Under the pieces are notes generated by a model. That model was given only the letters and a program-made list of their open reading frames with translations. It searched no databases and had not been told where the DNA came from. This document shows positions 11,881-24,164 of a DNA stretch of 64,000 nt, piece after piece (the first letter of the stretch is position 1; every line of letters starts with the position of its first letter). The position numbers were made by a program, and so were the translations under genes. The DNA comes from Serripes groenlandicus (lineage: Eukaryota; Mollusca; Bivalvia; Cardiida; Cardiidae), in assembly GCA_031761405.1 (NCBI GenBank), contig JASEVX010000013.1, forward strand, positions 54,613,136 to 54,677,135. Direction: 5' to 3'.

Positions 11881-14092
11881 CTTTACCAGTTTACCGTGAT
11901 ATAACGGCTATCCCTCCTGGGCGCTCAGGAGTGTGGGCTTAGCATTACGACTGACTCGCTATAGTTAGAATAAATAACCCAGAAGTACTGGTTACTTACC
12001 AAGGAGGAAACGCCGTGATATAACGGCTATCCCTACTTGGGGCCTAGCATTACCACTGACTCGCTGTAGTCAGGATAAATAACCTTGCAGTACTAGTCAC
12101 TTACCAACGAAACGCCGTAATATAACGCCTTTTCCATCTTGGCGCTCAGGATTGTGGGGTTATCATTACGACTGACTCGCTGTAGTTAGGATAAATAACC
12201 TTGCAGTACTAGTCACTTACCAAGGAAACGCCGTGATATAACGGCAATCCCTACTTGGGGCCTAGCATTGCGACTGACTCGCTGTAGTTAGGATATATAA
12301 CCCAGCAGTACCAGTCACTTACCAAGGAAACGCCGTGATATAACGGCAATCCCTACTTGGGGCCTAGCATTACGACTGACTCGCTGTAGTTAGGATATAT
12401 AACCCAGCAGTACTAGTCACTTACCAAGAAAACGCCGTCATATAACGGCAATTCCTACTTGGATCCTAGCATTACGACTGACTCACGGTAGTCAGGATAA
12501 ATAACCTTGCAGTACTAGTCACTTACCAAGGAAACGCCGTGATATAACGGCAATCCCTACTTGGGGCCTAGCATTACGACTGACTCGCTGTAGTTAGGAT
12601 AAATAACTTTGCAGTACTAGTCACTTACCAAGGAAACGCCGTCATATAACGGCAATCCCTACTTGGGGCCTAGCATTACGACTGACTCGCTGTAGTTAGG
12701 ATAAATAACCTTGCAGTACTAGTCACTTACCAAGGAAACGCCGTTTTATAACGGCAATCCTTACTTGGGGCCTAGCATTACGACTGACTCGCTGTAGTTA
12801 GGATATATAACTTTGCAGTACTAGTCACTTACCAAGGAAACGCCGTGATATAACGGCAGTCCCTACTTGGGGCCTAGCATTACGACTGACTCGCTGTAGT
12901 TAGGATAAATAACCTTGCAGTACTAGTCACTTACCAAGGAAACGCCGTCATATAACGGCAATCCCTACTTGGGGCCTAGCCTTACGACTGACTCGCTGTA
13001 GTCAGGATGAATTATCCAGCAGTACTAGTCACTTACCAAGAAACGCCGTCATACAACGGCAATATCTACTTGGGGCCTAGCATTACGACTGCCTCGCGGT
13101 AGTTAGGATGAATTATCCAGCAGTACTAGTCACTTACCAACGAAATGCCGTGATATAACGGCAATCCCTACTTGGGACCTAGCATTACGACTGACTCGCT
13201 GTAGTTAGGATATATAACCCAGCAGTACCAGTCACTTACCAAGGAAACGCCGTGATATAACGGCAATCCCTCCTTCGCGCCTAGCATTACGGCTAACTCG
13301 CTGTAGTCAGGATAAATAACCTTGCAGTACTAGTCACTTACCAATAAACGCCGTGATATAACGGCAATGTCTACTTGGGGCCTAGCATTACGACTGACTC
13401 GCTGTAGTTAGGATATATAACCCAGCAGTACCAGTCACTTACCAAGGAAACGCCGTGATATAACGGCAGTCCCTACTTGGGGCCTAGCATTACGACTGAC
13501 TCGCTGTAGTTAGGATATATAACCCAGCAGTACCAGTCACTTACCAAGGAAACGCCGTGATATAACGGCAATCCCTACTTGGGGCCTAGCATTACGACTG
13601 ACTCGCGGTAGTTAGAATAAATAACCTTGCAGTACTAGTCACTTACCAAGGAAACGCCGTGATATAACGGCAGTCCCTACTTGGGGCCTAGCATTACGAC
13701 TGACTCGCTGTAGTTAGGATATATAACCCAGCAGTACTAGTCACTTACCAAGAAACGCCGTGATATAACGGCAATCCCTACTTGGGGCCTAGCATTACGA
13801 CTGACTCGCTGTAGTCAGGATAAATAACCTTGCAGTACTAGTCACTTACCAAGAAACGCCGTCATATAACGGCAATCCCTACTTGGGGCCTAGCATTACG
13901 ACTGACTCGCTGTAGTTAGGATAAATAACCTTGCAGTACTAGTCACTTACCAAGAAACGCCGTGATATAACGGCAATCCCTACTTGGGGCCTAGCATTAC
14001 GACTGACTCGCGGTAGTTAGAATAAATAACCTTGAAGTACTAGTCACTTACCAAGGAAACGCCGTGATATAACGGCAGTCCCTACTTGACGC
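11881..14092 (+). repeat. 102-bp satellite made of SINE-A body
   Basis: About 21 units with a 102-bp period (for example CCGTGATATAACGG at 12231 and 12333). Each contains CCTACTTGGGGCCTAGCATT, ACGACTGACTCGCTGTAGTT, AGTACTAGTCACTTACCAAG and GAAACGCCGTGATATAACGG. These are the same blocks, in the same order, as the central SINE-A body at 24260-24380 and 39850-39950. The first unit is joined directly to an intact tRNA-like head at 11689. The array lies inside Hv1 intron 1. Confidence 0.92.
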
Positions 14093-14187
14093 ATATACAG
14101 CAGATGCCTTTTGAAGGCATTGCGAAAAAAGAAGAAATATTCATAACGAGCAATTTATCATTTTTTTTAAAGCGACAGAGCAGAGAA

Positions 14188-14447
14188 CTACGGCAGCTCT
14201 AAAGGGACACACACATTTTTATAAATTACATACGATTTTGTTTTATATCGTGCGCACGAGATAGTATCTCGTTCGCACGACTTAGTATCTCGTGCGCACG
14301 AGATAAAAAAAAATTCGTATGTAATTTATAAAAATAGATACAGATACTATGTCGTGCGAACGAAATACTCTGTCGTGCGAACGAGATACTATCTCGTGCG
14401 CACGAGATAAAAAATGTTTCGTGTGTGTCCCTTTAGAGCTACCGTAG
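14188..14447. mobile_element. TIR element with TCGTGCGCACGA core
   Basis: A 260-bp element with near-perfect 27-bp TIRs: CTACGGCAGCTCTAAAGGGA..CACACAC and its complement ending ACCGTAG. The interior is full of CTCGTGCGCACGAGATA palindromes and an inner inverted pair (AAATTACATACGA / TCGTATGTAATTT). No ORF. The core motif equals the 21-bp array at 2034-2355. Confidence 0.75.
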
Positions 14448-15067
14448 AGAACAGAATATAAATGTATCTACAACATTATTGTGCATAGCATACATTATTT
14501 AACATACAAGGTAATGAACAAGACGAATTTTGATGCAGAGCATCAAAGGACGCCGCGCATGATTTTGAAGCATGACTTAAAGGAAGCAGATATAGTTCAG
14601 TACATTTAAATAACGTGTGAAAACAGACAGGATGTAAATATTTCGAACAAGAAGGCCAAATGTCCCTTTATCATAACCAAAAAGGCCAAGATGTGCCTAT
14701 ATTGCTCACCTGGCTACCATAGCCTATAATAAAAGGTTACCATACAACATGAAGTTTCTTAATTTTTTACCAATACACGGTTTCAAATCGATATCTCGAA
14801 ATATTTACATTCGCACTTGATTTTCTGTACAAATAAATTCTGTTCATTTTGCATGAACCGCTCGACCTTTCATGACCTCTGACGTCATTGTTTATTTCAA
14901 TAGCGTGACGTCATTTAACCAATGATATTACGACGTTACAAATATCAGCTGTTCATTTAAACAAACGTACGTTGGTGGTAACATTTCTTCATTGTTATTA
15001 AAGACTTGTTCGCGAACACTTTAAGGTCGAATAAAATAAAGTAATGAAAAGTGGAAAATGTAAATAT
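14448..15067. other. Intronic, short dispersed repeat only
   Basis: Around 14648-14720 there is a copy of the dispersed AACAAGA-GGCC..TATATTGCTCACCTGG repeat also seen at 40882 and 41749. Otherwise nothing is recognised. Confidence 0.4.
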
Positions 15068-15223
15068 AAGGATTGACTCTTATTTTTCGTGCGTTCATGC
15101 AGTATGAACGCTCGGCCGCGATTTTGCAAATTTCCCAAGAAGCGCTAGCGCGCTTCATGGATTTGCAAAATCGCGTCCGACGTTCATACTGCATGAACGC
15201 ACGAAAAATAAGAGTCAATCCTT
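15068..15223. mobile_element. 156-bp hairpin element
   Basis: The 43 bases beginning AAGGATTGACTCTTATTTTT are repeated as exact reverse complement at the other end. The pairing continues with small mismatches (GCGATTTTGCAAAT), and the centre GAAGCGCTAGCGCGCTTC is itself palindromic. Nearly the whole element can fold on itself, which fits a MITE or a recent inverted duplication. No ORF. Confidence 0.7.
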
Positions 15224-15235
15224 AAATGTTCGAGA

Positions 15236-15736
15236 AAAAAAAAAAAAAAAAAAAAATCAAGATTCATATTTTTTTCGATATCTCGAACTTTCCGATATCT
15301 CGAAATTTTCGGTATCTCGAACTTGTCGATATCTCGTACTTGTCGATATTTCGAACTTTCCGATAAAGTTCGAGATATCGAGAAAAAAAAAAATTAAAGA
15401 TATCGAAAAGTTATTGGAAAGTTCGAGATATCGAGAAGAAAAAAAAATATCAAAAAAAATAATCGAGAAATCGAAATGTTCGAACATATTGATATTTTTT
15501 TTTTTTTTTTTTCTCAATATCTCAAACTTTCCGATATCTCGAACTTTTCGAAAAAGAAAATTATATTTTGTTTCGATATCTCGAACTTTCCGATATCTCG
15601 AAATTTTCGGTATCTCGAACTTGTCGATATATCGTACTTGTCGATATTTCGAACTTTCCGATAAAGTTCGAGATATCGAGAAAAAAAAAAATTAAAGATA
15701 TCGAAAAGTTATTGGAAAGTTCGAGATATCGAGAAG

Positions 15737-15771
<35 letters not shown>

Positions 15772-15985
15772 TTTTTCGAGATATCGGAAAGTTCGAGATA
15801 TCGAAAGTTCGAGATATTGGAAAGTTCGAGATATCGAAAGTTTCGAGATATCGATATGTTCGATTTGTCAATAAATGTTCAAGTTAAAAACATTCGTTTT
15901 ATCAATGTATTCGAGATATCGATGTGTTCGAGTCATCGGTATGTTCGAGATATCGATATGTTCGAGTTATCAATATGTTCAAGTT
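15236..15985. repeat. poly(A/T)-rich field of TCGATATCTCGA repeats
   Basis: Two copies of a segment of about 176 bp lie 298 bp apart (15272-15447 and 15570-15747). Each runs TTTCGATATCTCGAACTTTC to AAGTTCGAGATATCGAGAA and ends in poly(A). Further GTTCGAGATATCG units continue to about 15985. The motif is self-complementary, so both strands carry it. Confidence 0.85.
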
Positions 15986-15989
15986 ATTT

Positions 15990-17905
15990 GACCAATAGGA
16001 CATTCGTTTTTTGCGTGTACAATGACCTCAGACAAATTTCGTACCTAAACCTCTTAATTTGCGAATGTCTAATCGAATGTCTAATGTCTAACTGATCAAT
16101 TAGACATTCGTTTTTTTAATGTACATTGATCTCTGATGATTTGGTACATAAATCTCTTAATTTGCGAATGTCTAATCGAATGTCTAATGTCTAATTGACC
16201 AATTAGACATTCGTTTTTTTAATGTACATTGATCTCTGATTAATTTGGTACCTAAATCTCTTAATTTGCGAATGTCTAATCGAATGTCTAATGTCTAACT
16301 GATCAATTAGACATTCGTTTTTTTGCATGTATAATGACCTCCGACGAATTTGGTACCTAAATCCCTTAATTTGCGAATGTCTAATCGAATGTCTAATGTC
16401 TAACTGACCAATTAGACATTCGTTTTTTTAATGTACAATGACCTCCGACGAATTTGGGTTATAGATCTTGTAATTTGCGAATGTCTAATCGAATGTCTAT
16501 TGTCTAACTGACCAATTAGACATTCGTTTTTTGAATGTACAATGATCTCTGACGAATTTGGAACCTAAGTATAGTAATTTGCGAATGTCTAATCGAATGT
16601 CTAATGTCTAACTGACCAATTAGACATTCGTTTTTTTAATGTACAATGACCTCCGACGAATTTGGGTTATAGATCTTGTAATTTGCGAATGTCTAATCGA
16701 ATGTCTAATGTCTAACTGACCAATTAGACATTCGTTTTTTGAATGTACAATGATCTCTGACGAATTTCGAACCTAAGTATAGTAATTTGCGAATGTCTAA
16801 TCGAATGTCTAATGTCTAACTGACCAATTAGACATTCGTTTTTTGCACGTACAATGACCTCCGACGAATTTGGTACCTAAATCTCTTAATTTGCGAATGT
16901 CTAATCGAATGTCTTATGTCTAACTGACCAATTAGACATTCGTTTTTTGAATGTAGAATGACCTCCGAGGAATTTGGTACCTAAATCTCTTAATTTGCGA
17001 ATGTCTCATCGAATGTCTAATGTCTAACTGACCAATTAGACATTCGTTTTTTGAATGTAGAATGACCTTCGAGGAATTTGGTACCTAAATCTCTTAATTT
17101 GCGAATGTCTAATCGAATGTCTAATGTCTAACTGACCAATTAGACATTCGTTTTTTTAATGTACAATGACCTCCGACGAATTTGGGTTATAGATCTTGTA
17201 ATTTGCGAATGTCTAATCGAATGTCTAATGTCTAACTGACCAATTAGACATTCGTTTTTTGAATGTACAATGATCTCTGACGAATTTGGAACCTAAGTAT
17301 AGTAATTTGCGAATGTCTAATCGAATGTCTAATGTCTAACTGACCAATTAGACATTCGTTTGTTGCACGTACAATGACCTCCGACGAATTTGGTACCTAA
17401 ATCTCTTAGTTTGCGAATGTCTAATCGAATGTCTAATGTCTAACTGACCAATTAGACATTCGTTTTTTGATTGTACGTTGACCTACGACGAATTTGGAAC
17501 CTAAATATCGTAATTCGCGAATGTCTAATCGAATGTCTAATGTCTAAATGACCAATTAGACATTCTTTTTTTGCATGTACAATGACCTCCGACGAATTTG
17601 GTACCTAAATCCCTTAATTTGCGAATGTCTAATCGAATGTCTAATGTCTAACTGACCAATTAGACATTCGTTTTTTGAATGTACAATGACCTCCGACGAA
17701 TTTGGGTTATAGATCTTGTAATTTGCGAATGTCTAATTGAATGTCTAATGTCGAATTAGACATTCGATATTTAACATTTGCGATTTTTCTGAATGTCTAA
17801 TGTCTAATTAGACATTCGATAATCAAAATTAGCGAATGTCTAATCGAATGTCTAACGTCTAATTAGACATTCGAATATTTTTTTTGAATGTCTAATGTCT
17901 AACGT
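15990..17905. repeat. 104-bp satellite with an internal hairpin
   Basis: About 17-18 units of 104 bp (tttgcg at 16161 and 16265). Each unit carries GCGAATGTCTAATCGAATG and, about 30 bp on, CAATTAGACATTCG, which pair as a stem. The rest is a linker with AATGTACAATGACCTCCGAC and GGTACCTAAATCTC. Two linker subtypes (GGTACCTAAATCTC and GGGTTATAGATCTTG) recur in a semi-regular order. The last units shrink to CGAATGTCTAATGTCTAAT pieces. Confidence 0.92.
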
Positions 17906-18570
17906 CTAATGCTCTGCCAACTTCACACACTTTTATAAATAGGCAAAAACATCCGGCGAATTTTGGGCCCGTAAACTAAACAATTAAAAACGCGTAGCCT
18001 AGAAAGTTTGGGAAAAGTGAACTTTTTCTCTGAGCTTTGATGAATTGGGTCAGGGCCGTAAACCAAACAATCAAAAACAGCGTAGCCTAGACAGTTGGGG
18101 AAAAGTTATTAAATACAAATTAAATGTGTATAAAGTTTTGTAATAACGGTAGAAGACAAACGTATTTTGTATCTTGTTGTTTCTTAAATCAGTTAATACA
18201 ATTTATTGATTCATAAAGGTTGTTTTTTTCAATCAAACAACAGAGTTTTTTTTAACAATAATAACATTGGTTTCTCCCTTTTCGATTACGTCACCCCATG
18301 GTACAAAATTAAAACCTATCCCATACTGACGCCGCGCTCCCACGCGGCGTCAATAAAGTAATTCTATTGATGGTTTTCAAAGTAAACAAATACGTTAAAC
18401 ACCATACAAACAAAGAAATGAACAAATCTGGCAAGTACAACACACTACATCAGACATTGGTGTAAACGGGTTGAGAGAATGTCTTCTCAAGATCGCTATT
18501 CCTATTACAAACATCATAACAGCAATACAGCGATTTATGGACATTAATACGTGCATGACTGAATATAAAT
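17906..18570. other. Intronic, short duplicated block
   Basis: CGTAAACTAAACAATTAAAA..GCGTAGCCTAGAAAGTT (about 17970) is repeated diverged at about 18057. I see no gene or element otherwise. Confidence 0.4.
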
Positions 18571-18821
18571 GAGCCGTTCCACAAGAAAACCAACATTATG
18601 GACTCTGAGGAATGTATCGACCCAGAGCGGCCTGAGCAGTACATTCAGGCTAATCCGGGTCGACATATTCCGTCTCAGGGGTATAGAGGTATAGATTAAT
18701 GCGTTCTGAAACAGAAAATCCACAGGAGAGGAAAAGTTTCTGTCTGCGCGGCATGCTTAGGCTGGTCTGGATCGATACATTATGCAAAGTCTATAATGTT
18801 GGTTTTCTCGTGGAACGGCTC
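18571..18821. mobile_element. MITE-1, full-length
   Basis: 251 bp, beginning GAGCCGTTCCACAAGAAAAC and ending GTTTTCTCGTGGAACGGCTC. TIRs are about 45 bp including CAACATTATGGACTCTG and its complement. AAAT flanks both sides, a possible 4-bp target duplication. The only ORF is spurious. Confidence 0.85.
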
Positions 18822-18895
18822 AAATTTAGTGCAATAGGTTTTTCGTGATAGGGTCAAAGATAGACTAGTATATACACTCTCATTATCGATACATG

Positions 18896-19143
18896 TCGAG
18901 GGCTTGGCGTGAAACGGTTGTAACTCAAAACCTATTGTGAAAACCCTGGATTAGGGGCAATTTTTACCCTTTTGTAAACAATCCAAATTTAGGTGCCATT
19001 GCTCAGAACGAGCAATGGTACATAAATTTCCATTGTTAACCAAGAAAAATGATTTAACGCTTATAAAGACTTTATGGCGAGGTAATTAACCTTGGTAAAA
19101 AAATACAAATTTTAGTTACAACCGTTTCACGCCAAGCCCTCGA
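18896..19143. mobile_element. MITE-2, full-length
   Basis: 248 bp with 30-bp-class TIRs: TCGAGGGCTTGGCGTGAAAC..GGTTGTAACT at the left and the exact complement, ending GCCAAGCCCTCGA, at the right. An inner pair, GCCATTGCTCAGAACGAGCAATGG, forms a second stem. A right-truncated copy lies at 28884. Confidence 0.85.
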
Positions 19144-19360
19144 TGTATATAAGCCTCGTCCAGCATTTTTGGCGTCGTAATGCGTCTGCGCACAGTGAAG
19201 ACTAAGACGAGCGTGTGCAGCCGCCCAGGCTCACCAGAGCCCCAACCTTTCTTCTAAATGTAACTCAGTCCTAGATGCATATTTTGAGAAAAGACTAGAA
19301 CTGTAGCCACGGTTGTCTTAAGATAATTAACGTGTATATGATCCCTACGATTACTCTTCG

Positions 19361-19857
19361 TAATGGCCCTGTCACACCAGAACGTTTTAGGCCAACGCGT
19401 GAGTAACGTGTTGGAATTTTGGCAACACGCTTGCAAACGCTGATCAATGCTAGGCCAGCGTTAGCAACACGCTGAGCGCTGGTACTGTAGTAGCGCGTCG
19501 GCTATATACAAACAATCACGTGGTCGCTGCAGTACGCTGGCGCGCGTTTGGACGCGCTACTCACACGCTAGGCAGTCATTCCTCAGTCGTCTATTGCGAA
19601 ACTAACGCGTTACTCACGCGCTGGCGAACGCTGACGAACGCTGACGATACGCTGTCATATGTTATCTTTAGCGCGTTTTGCACACGCTACTCACGCGCTG
19701 GCATACGCTATGAAACCGCCATCAACGCGTCATGGACACGTTGGAATCATGTTTCCACTTTACTTTTTCTGTGAAAGTTCAGCGTTTCACAGCCTATCAA
19801 CTATTTTAACGCTACTCATGCGTTGGCCTAAAACGTTCTGGTGTGACAGGGCCATTA
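19361..19857. mobile_element. 497-bp TIR element (GGCCCTGTCACACC ends)
   Basis: The ends are TAATGGCCCTGTCACACCAG AACGTTTTAGGCCAACGCGT and near-exact complement (CTGGTGTGACAGGGCCATTA). The interior is rich in ACGCGYTRCTCACGCGCTGGC-like short repeats in both orientations and has no transposase ORF. The superfamily is unassigned because no clear target duplication was seen. Confidence 0.75.
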
Positions 19858-20887
19858 CGGAGAGTCGATAAGACCCCAATTCGCGTTAGGCGGCTCATAT
19901 AAATCAATGACCGCTGTCATCTTAATGCACTGTTTATTATTCGTGGAAAGGGCATCTTAATATTAGTATTTGCAAAAAAAAAAAAATACTTAATGAAATT
20001 CTTCATTTCAGAACCACCAGAAATAGGTTAAAAACATGTCTAAAAAAGCCCATTTGTAAATAATTGATTTATATAATCGGCATTCGAAGAGCATCTGAAA
20101 CTGTTCACGTACTTTGCCATAGCATCTGTCATCAGAAAAATATTGTTTTACCAATGTGCATCTGCATATAGAAAACATTTCAATTTCTTTATTTCATTAA
20201 AACGAAATAAAGAAATCGAAAAATTGAAAATTGAAAATGCATATAGAAGAAACTGACATCTGCATATATAGCGAACATTCAAGTAAAAATGGCATGTGCA
20301 TCAAGCGAAAACTCAACAAAATCTAGAGTGCATAGAACAAACACTCCACGAAAACTGCATGTGCATACAATGGACACTCAAATTAGCCAGCAAAGCGACT
20401 GTTTTTTTATTTTAGTAGTGACTGAATGAATTAATTGTACTTACTATTAAAACCCGGACAAATGGATACCACGTGGTGGACGGGACTTGATTATGACGGG
20501 ACTTGATTATGGATCACACTCAACGAATTTATTTTCCATGAAGCCCACACTCAACGAAACTAGAAGTGCATACAGTAAGAAACTCACTTAACATGGCGGG
20601 CGGGGCTTGGTCATATCGAATTCTGAGTACGACCAATTACTCGTGAATGCTGAAATGCGTTTATATATGACTACGATCGGTTATTTAAATAAAACCTGTC
20701 CTACCCTCCATAAAATAAAAACACCGAGAATAATTATTAGCGGTTATTGTGATTGTTTCCACAAAAACCTGCCTTATCCAAACTATGGACATGCAAACGC
20801 CCGTGTTTAGCTCGGCATTGCCATGTAAAATAATCAGAACGATAATATGTATTTAGGGTAACAGGGTTTAATTTGGTTGCATTCCAG
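19858..20887. other. End of Hv1 intron 1
   Basis: Nothing definite. There are low-order repeats of TGCATATAGAAAACATT / GCATACAATGGACACTC type (20160-20390 and 20530-20590). Intron 1 ends ATTCCAG at 20887. Confidence 0.4.
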
Positions 20888-20979
20888 GACCAAGATGCCA
20901 AGGAGAAAGCAGTGGAAACGAGGCTGGAGGCGGAGTTAGTGGAAGACAGTAAACCGCCCCCAAAATCAAAGTTGGCAAG
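20888..20979 (+). CDS. HVCN1: Hv1 proton channel, coding exon 2
   Basis: Residues 37-66 plus two bases of Arg67. It is highly charged (DQDAKEKAVETRLEAELVED then SKPPPKSKLA), as expected for the cytosolic N-terminal tail of Hv1. Boundaries are attccag|GACCAA and GCAAG|gtacct, entering in phase 0 and leaving in phase 2, exactly what the S1 exon at 24004 requires. The peptide has no named motif beyond charge periodicity and could form a short helix. Confidence comes from the splice signals and phase match. Confidence 0.7.
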
Positions 20980-21677
20980 GTACCTATCTATACGCGTCTT
21001 TTTATATAAGTATTTTTCTTTAGTTCAATTATCGTCATATCTGTGACTCCAGCATTTGTACTTTAAAAATGTCTAGATAGCGTATTGTTTTCTAAAGCTC
21101 ACTATTGAACGACAAAGTTTTGTCCACCAGATGTAATCATTAAGAGGTGCATTCAGATTAACCTGACAGATAAATAATCCATAAATCTGATATCGTATTT
21201 TAAGTCACATCATGCTTATCAAACGTATCAACAATTAATTGTAAAAAACTACCCGGTTCTAATGCATCACATGGCTTTTGTTTTTGGTGCAGAAACTGCG
21301 TACCGCAAACGAGTGATTGGTTAATATACTGCATCTCATTTGCATATCGGATATATGAATTAGACGGTTGTATGGCGAATACACCGACCAAATTACAATT
21401 TCTAAATAAAGACATATAAACACAGTAAAGTATGCATTGTTTGCCACTTAGACATTAAATTTAAACACATTTCCTCTTGATAGAAAAGTCGAGTTGTCTA
21501 AGTTCAACATGGAAGAGTCGACTTTGTGAAATTAGGCAGTGAAAGAGTTGATCGCCAAGCGAGGCTCAACTGGTCTGTGCTCTACGAATGATGACATTAG
21601 AGACATTTTGACAAGTTTGGAAAACGATCCCCAGTCGCAACGGTCATGGTGGATAGCCCTTGAGCAAGACACTTTTT

Positions 21678-22213
21678 GCCCCGGTAGCTCAGACGGTAGA
21701 GACACGGACTGTCAATCAATGAATGAATGTATATTGTTTTATGGCGCATCGACAGCTAAGGTCATTTAGCGCGCATTTAAATTGTATTATTCATGTTCCC
21801 TGGGTGAACAAACCAGTACTAGGCTGGAAAATGTGCCTTGCCCAAGGGCACTCCACCATGACCGAATTGCCGCGACTGGGGATCGAACCCGGGACTCCCG
21901 GATTCGAAATCTCCGACGCTAACCACTCGACCACAGCGGATTCCTAGACTGTCAATCAAGGGGTTGTGAGTTCGAATCCCGGCTCGGCCAATTTTCTTTC
22001 CGACGATTGACAAAAGTCAATGCGACATGCGCCATTCGTTTTCCACCAATGAGCTAAGTCTATGTGGAAAAACAGCCAGGTGCTTTGGAAGTTTGTTGTG
22101 TGGAATATTGGTGTGAGAAAACCAGGAAATGCATGAGTAGGTGAACTGGCCGCCGTGATATAACTGAGACATTATTAAAAACGGCGTTAAACCCCAATCA
22201 ATCAATCAATCAA
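21678..22213 (+). mobile_element. SINE-B, split by a nested SINE-C
   Basis: The tRNA-like head GCCCCGGTAGCTCAGACGGT starts at 21678. It is interrupted at 21719 and resumes at 21947 with GGGGTTGTGAGTTCGAATCC (B box). The body follows (TTTCCGACGATTGACAAAAG, GTGAACTGGCCGCCGTGATA, AAAACGGCGTTAAACCCC) and an (AATC)n tail to 22213. Other SINE-B copies lie at 47489, 49346, 49630 and in the duplicated block. Confidence 0.85.
21720..21946 (-). mobile_element. SINE-C inserted in SINE-B, 13-bp target duplication
   Basis: On the minus strand it reads GGAATCCGCTGTGGTCGAGT (A-box region), GGGTTCGATCCCCAGTCGCG (B box), the body GTCATGGTGGAGTGCCCTTG, and a (TTCA)n end. The 13-bp GACTGTCAATCAA occurs at 21707-21719 and again at 21947-21959, a clean target-site duplication within the SINE-B head. 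Confidence 0.9.
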
Positions 22214-23405
22214 GACACTTTTCAAAGCCTAGTACTGGTTTGTTTATCCAGGGTTTATGCATAATTGATATGACTGAAGATACTTTTGAAAACGGCGTTT
22301 ACACTAATTATCTAATTACATTAGGGGAAACCTTAGAAATTGTATTATAATTACATCATTTGAAAATATTTATAGCATGTATTATACATTCTATATACTA
22401 AACACAGATTAACTAATAACACTTTTAGTTTAAGGTATGAGGGAGGACGGCTAAACAAGTTATATTCTTAAAATAAAGAAAAACGTGTGGCAAATGACAA
22501 ACGTGCACATCCACACTATATGATGTTAATGACATGTGTATCCCGAATGCATCTCCGACGTATCGACGATCAGTGTAGATTCGGATCAGAGTATGCGGAG
22601 AAATAGGATCGTCTGGATCTATATTGGTTGCAAATGCCCCGTCATCGTTGTTGTTCTCAGACAAGTCTCTAATAACTCTCATTAGTGCAAGACGAATGAC
22701 GCTAGTCACACTGAAAGTTTGCCTATCATCGGAAGAAATAGATTGTCGAGCCGGGTTTCAAACTCATTTAAAATACAAAATAATTGATCAATGCATACAA
22801 CAGAGGACACGATAAGGAGGTGTAAACTGTTCCTTACCCCCACAATATCTCTATTATTATTCAACAAAAACCCTATTTTGTTGGAACTCATTGAGACAAT
22901 TATTTCAAGTACCCACAACATAGGGTTAAAGTTCAAATGATGATTTTAGAATTTGCAAAATGCCCTTATCAAGAATAATATAAATACACATACAATGACA
23001 TCATAAATGTCTTATATAAAAGGTCATATATACACCATATGTCATAAAATGCAATCGTGTGTGGAGAGAAATGATTGATTACCAATTAACACCAACACAA
23101 ACACGGTCAAGCTAGATACCATAAATATCATTGTGGTTACTAAAATACTAAAATATCTTGTCAATGTTTGCTGTTGTAAATTGATTTAATTTGAAAGATT
23201 GTTGTTTGGAGTACTGATGTGACAAAGCCAGGCAACAGTGAACTGGCCGCCGTGACATGACTGAACAAGATCTAGAGGCAACTTTTGTCGAAATGATATA
23301 CGCATATCCCCAACTAGTATCGTGCCAATGTATCTTTAAATGATGCCAAACCGTAAGATCGACGAGGCCCTATTCTGCCAGACGTTATTCGTCACGTATT
23401 AATCG
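22214..23405. other. Hv1 intron 2, mostly unassigned
   Basis: A fragment at about 23190-23275 matches the 3' SINE-B body (GTGAACTGGCCGCCGTGACA). The rest is AT-rich without recognisable structure. ORFs of 60-94 residues here have no domain signature. Confidence 0.4.
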
Positions 23406-23637
23406 GAATCCGTCTTGGTCGAGTGGTTAGCGTCGGGGATTTGAAACCGGGTGTCCCGGGTTCGATGCCCCAGTCGCGGCACGACGGTCATGGTGGAGTG
23501 CCCTTGGGCAAGGCACATTTTCTAGCCTAGTACTGGTTTGTTTACCCAGGGATCATGAATAAGTGAACTGTCGCCGTGATATAACTGAAATAATGTTGAA
23601 AGCGCCGTAAAACCCCAATGAAACAAACAAACAAATC
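23406..23637 (+). mobile_element. SINE-C, full-length
   Basis: The head CGTCTTGGTCGAGTGGTTAG and B box GGTTCGATGCCCC are followed by the body (GGTCATGGTGGAGTGCCCTT, TGTTTACCCAGGGATCATGA, GCGCCGTAAAACCCC) and an (AAAC)n tail. This is the best reference copy of the family in the window. Confidence 0.88.
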
Positions 23638-24003
23638 ATGTTTTAATCAAATTTATAATGGACTATCGGGGCAAGGCGTAACTAAGTTGGTGAAATTGAG
23701 ACACAACCCATTTTTCTTGATTATTTATTGTAATTCATAATTAACTTATAGTTTTGCATTAATTAATATAAACTCATTGTAATGAAAATACTTATACCTT
23801 TCCCACATTCGGAAAATCAGCACGGCAAAACTAGAAATAATCTCTATAAATGAAAGTTAAATCATTGATCAGATTTTAAATCTTTTTGACAATTATGAGC
23901 ATTTTGTTCCATTTACTTTAATGGTTTCGATAGTCGCTTTCTTCATAGGCGTCAGACTGCGTACGTATATGGAAAAGGGTTAAACTTAAAGTAATCTTTC
24001 CAG

Positions 24004-24128
24004 GATACGGCGTAAGGGCGGTAAAGTCCTACACAGCAAACATGTCTTAATGGCCGTCGTCATCTTGAATCTGGTGGACTGTATCTTGGTGCTTGCAGAA
24101 CTCATATTGGATATCCATTATGTTCGAG
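24004..24128 (+). CDS. HVCN1: Hv1 proton channel, exon 3 (S1 helix)
   Basis: Residues 67-109, with a basic pre-S1 segment (RRKGGK) and the S1 membrane helix at about 80-107. The S1 core DCILVLAELILD is close to what I recall of human Hv1 (DALLVLAELILD). D92 matches the selectivity aspartate D112, E99 matches E119 and D103 matches D123. Hv1 is a voltage sensor that itself conducts protons out of the cell with no separate pore domain; D112 is the established proton-selectivity residue. Splice sites are ttccag|GATACG and CGAG|gtaggt. Entry is phase 2 and exit is phase 1, matching both neighbours. Confidence 0.93.
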
Positions 24129-24164
24129 GTAGGTTTTCAATTTATTTTATTTTTCCGTATCCAG

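Noticed and set aside
15414..16095. 93-175-codon ORFs with SRYRE/ISNFP repeats
   Set aside because: Translations of TCGATATCTCGA repeats and poly(A); both strands give similar strings.
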